Made by a program: the position numbers and the translations under genes. From contig CANQMJ010000136.1 of assembly GCA_947624945.1 (NCBI GenBank), positions 1-6,280 of the forward strand: a DNA stretch of 6,280 bases, written 5' to 3'. Below the pieces are notes generated by a model, which saw only the letters and a program-made list of their open reading frames with translations, had not been told where the DNA came from and did not search any database. This DNA comes from an uncultured Clostridia bacterium. Its GTDB lineage: Bacteria; Bacillota; Clostridia; Oscillospirales; CAG-272. This document shows positions 5,292 to 6,280 of this stretch, piece after piece; position 1 is the first letter of the stretch; every line of letters begins with the position of its first letter.

Positions 5292-5880
5292 GCGTGGGAC
5301 GCACTCCTTTTTCCGTTATGAGAAGTCCGGCTCTGATGTCGTAGCGGCCGTGCGGCAGCGACGGTACGACGAAGTCGGAGAATATGACGCCGACGACGGA
5401 GCCGTTGTAGGCGTTGAAGAATCTGTCGTAGTAGCCGCCGCCGTAGCCGAGACGGTAGCCGTACTTGTCGAACGCTATCGCAGGTGCGAACGCAAGTGAG
5501 CCGCGCGTGTCGTCGCTCGGATCATATAGCGGTGCGTCCTCGCGGGGCTCGAGCAGTCCGAAGCTGCCTGGTTCTAGCTCGTCGAGCGAGTCCACGATGT
5601 GATACGTCATGTACGCGAACGAATCCTCGGGCTTATGACATCGCGGGAACGCGACCGATTTGCCCGCTTCCCACGCCGCTTTCGCGATCGGCGTCACGTC
5701 GACCTCGACCTTTTTCGGCGCGTAGAGAAGTATCGTCTGCGACAGACGGAAGCCGGAGAGTGCGACTGCGCGCTCGCATATGGCGCGGCTCATCTCGTCG
5801 CGCTTTTCCTGCGGTATGGCTTCGCGTGCCGCGATGTACTTTTCGCGCAGCTCGGCCTTCTGTGCCTTCATGTAATTCAT
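5272..5880 (-). CDS. 5-formyltetrahydrofolate cyclo-ligase (5,10-methenyl-THF synthetase)
   Basis: The enzyme uses ATP to convert 5-formyl-tetrahydrofolate to 5,10-methenyl-tetrahydrofolate in the cytoplasm, returning stored folate to one-carbon metabolism. The 202 residues match the family length. Seen in order are the N-terminal KAELREKYIAAR helix (8-19), LLYAPKKVEVD (51-61, substrate region), FPRC (78-81), FGLLEP (107-112) and the nucleotide/folate loop RLGYGGGYYDRF (143-154), followed by SLPHGRYDI and LLITEKG near the end. This last stretch replaces the more common EpHD-type sequence, but Asp181 is kept. ATG 5880 is chosen because AAAGGAAAGGA lies upstream with a 6-nt gap (AGGA at 5887-5890) and the next residues fit the family N-terminus; a longer frame to 5967 would overlap the previous gene. 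It is 34 nt from the DJ-1-like gene and overlaps the CPBP gene by 20 nt. The common symbols (fthC, ygfA, yqgN) are species-specific and not assigned. Confidence 0.95.
   Translation of the reverse strand: MNYMKAQKAELREKYIAAREAIPQEKRDEMSRAICERAVALSGFRLSQTILLYAPKKVEVDVTPIAKAAWEAGKSVAFPRCHKPEDSFAYMTYHIVDSLDELEPGSFGLLEPREDAPLYDPSDDTRGSLAFAPAIAFDKYGYRLGYGGGYYDRFFNAYNGSVVGVIFSDFVVPSLPHGRYDIRAGLLITEKGVRPTLENTVR
5304..5309 (-). promoter_or_regulatory. Ribosome binding site for the TTG-started CPBP gene
   Basis: AAGGAG lies inside the 3' end of the cyclo-ligase gene, 12 nt before TTG 5291. The spacing is long and the start codon weak, so translation is expected to be modest or coupled to the gene before it. 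No better start exists between the upstream in-frame stop and residue 50. Confidence 0.65.
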
Positions 5881-5914
5881 ATATTGTCCTTTCCTTTCGA
5901 TGCCTGTAAGTCGT

Positions 5915-6280
5915 TTACGCGCGGTATCCGTCGCGCGCGCGGTCGACGGTGTCGTCGGCCTTATCATTTCCGAGTATCGATGCGACGAGAGCGTGACCGA
6001 AGTCGAGGGCGAAGCCCGCCGCCTTCGCCGTCACTATTTTGTCGTCGACGACGACCGGTTTATTCTCCACGACTGCGCCTTTGAGCTCACCCGTATATGC
6101 GGAGAACGATACGGCATGACGTCCCTCCAACAGTCCGAGACTGCCGAATACCGACGGCGCCGCGCATATCGCGCCGATAACGGCGCCTTTTTCATACGCC
6201 GCCATGACGGCGCGTCTGACGTCGACCGATGCGGAGAGATTGTCGGTGCCCGGCTGACCGCCGGGAAGAACTACCGCCTC
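5915..6280 (-). CDS. DJ-1/PfpI family protein (YajL/ThiJ-like), 5' part missing
   Basis: The frame is open to the window edge. The 121 visible residues lack roughly the first third of a 180-190-residue DJ-1-like protein. Counting from the edge, AVVLPGGQPGTDNL (2-15) is the typical glycine-rich strand-turn. GAICAAPSVFG (36-46) is the nucleophile elbow, with the conserved reactive cysteine at 39. TAKAAGFALDFG (84-95) corresponds to the family's C-terminal motif leading into the last helices. Such proteins are cytoplasmic. Reported roles are protection against oxidative or carbonyl stress, with deglycase, glyoxalase and chaperone activities claimed and partly disputed. The conserved acidic residue near the N-terminus that pairs with the cysteine is outside the window. 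It is the first visible gene of the operon; its promoter, if here, lies beyond 6280. No frameshift or truncation is seen in the part present. Confidence 0.93.
   Translation of the reverse strand, partial: EAVVLPGGQPGTDNLSASVDVRRAVMAAYEKGAVIGAICAAPSVFGSLGLLEGRHAVSFSAYTGELKGAVVENKPVVVDDKIVTAKAAGFALDFGHALVASILGNDKADDTVDRARDGYRA

Noticed and set aside
5918..5937. CGCGCG repeated on both sides of 8 nt near the DJ-1-like stop codon.
   Set aside because: The stem is short, simple-sequence and within coding DNA of a GC-rich genome, with no T-run; chance is likely.

Overview
The window looks like chromosomal DNA from a GC-rich member of the Clostridia, probably an uncultured gut species. This rests on strong purine-rich Shine-Dalgarno sites before almost every gene, tight operon packing, a Gram-positive-style MltG with a long acidic cytoplasmic head, and protein sequences that read like gut Firmicutes families. 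The lineage is an inference and no marker gene is present. All seven genes supported here lie on the minus strand, so transcription runs from high to low coordinates.

Right to left, the main block (6280 to 1913) is an apparent operon. It starts with the 3' part of a DJ-1/PfpI-family gene cut by the window edge. Then come a 5-formyltetrahydrofolate cyclo-ligase, a CPBP (CAAX/Abi) membrane protease homologue that starts with TTG inside the previous gene, the endolytic murein transglycosylase MltG, and an alpha/beta-hydrolase resembling acetyl-xylan esterases, joined to mltG by an ATGA overlap. An intrinsic terminator (about 1850-1893) follows. The genes cover folate salvage or stress, cell-envelope processing and an ester hydrolase. 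They look like a housekeeping transcription unit rather than one pathway.

Immediately after the terminator is a 97-codon gene for a small protein of unknown function (1832-1539). Then comes a gene-free stretch of about 480 bases (1057-1538). Its central part (about 1160-1532) is AT-richer than the genes, packed with perfect hairpins and bounded by an imperfect inverted repeat, so it reads as a dispersed intergenic repeat rather than a gene. At its left end is a good sigma-70-type promoter with a perfect 14-bp palindrome between the predicted start of transcription and the ribosome binding site. This promoter drives a glycoside hydrolase family 2 gene whose first 352 codons are in the window; its catalytic residues lie beyond base 1.

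I see no clear phage, CRISPR, defence, tRNA or rRNA content. The most interesting items are the hairpin-rich intergenic element, the unassigned small protein behind a terminator with alternative pairing, and the candidate operator of the GH2 gene.
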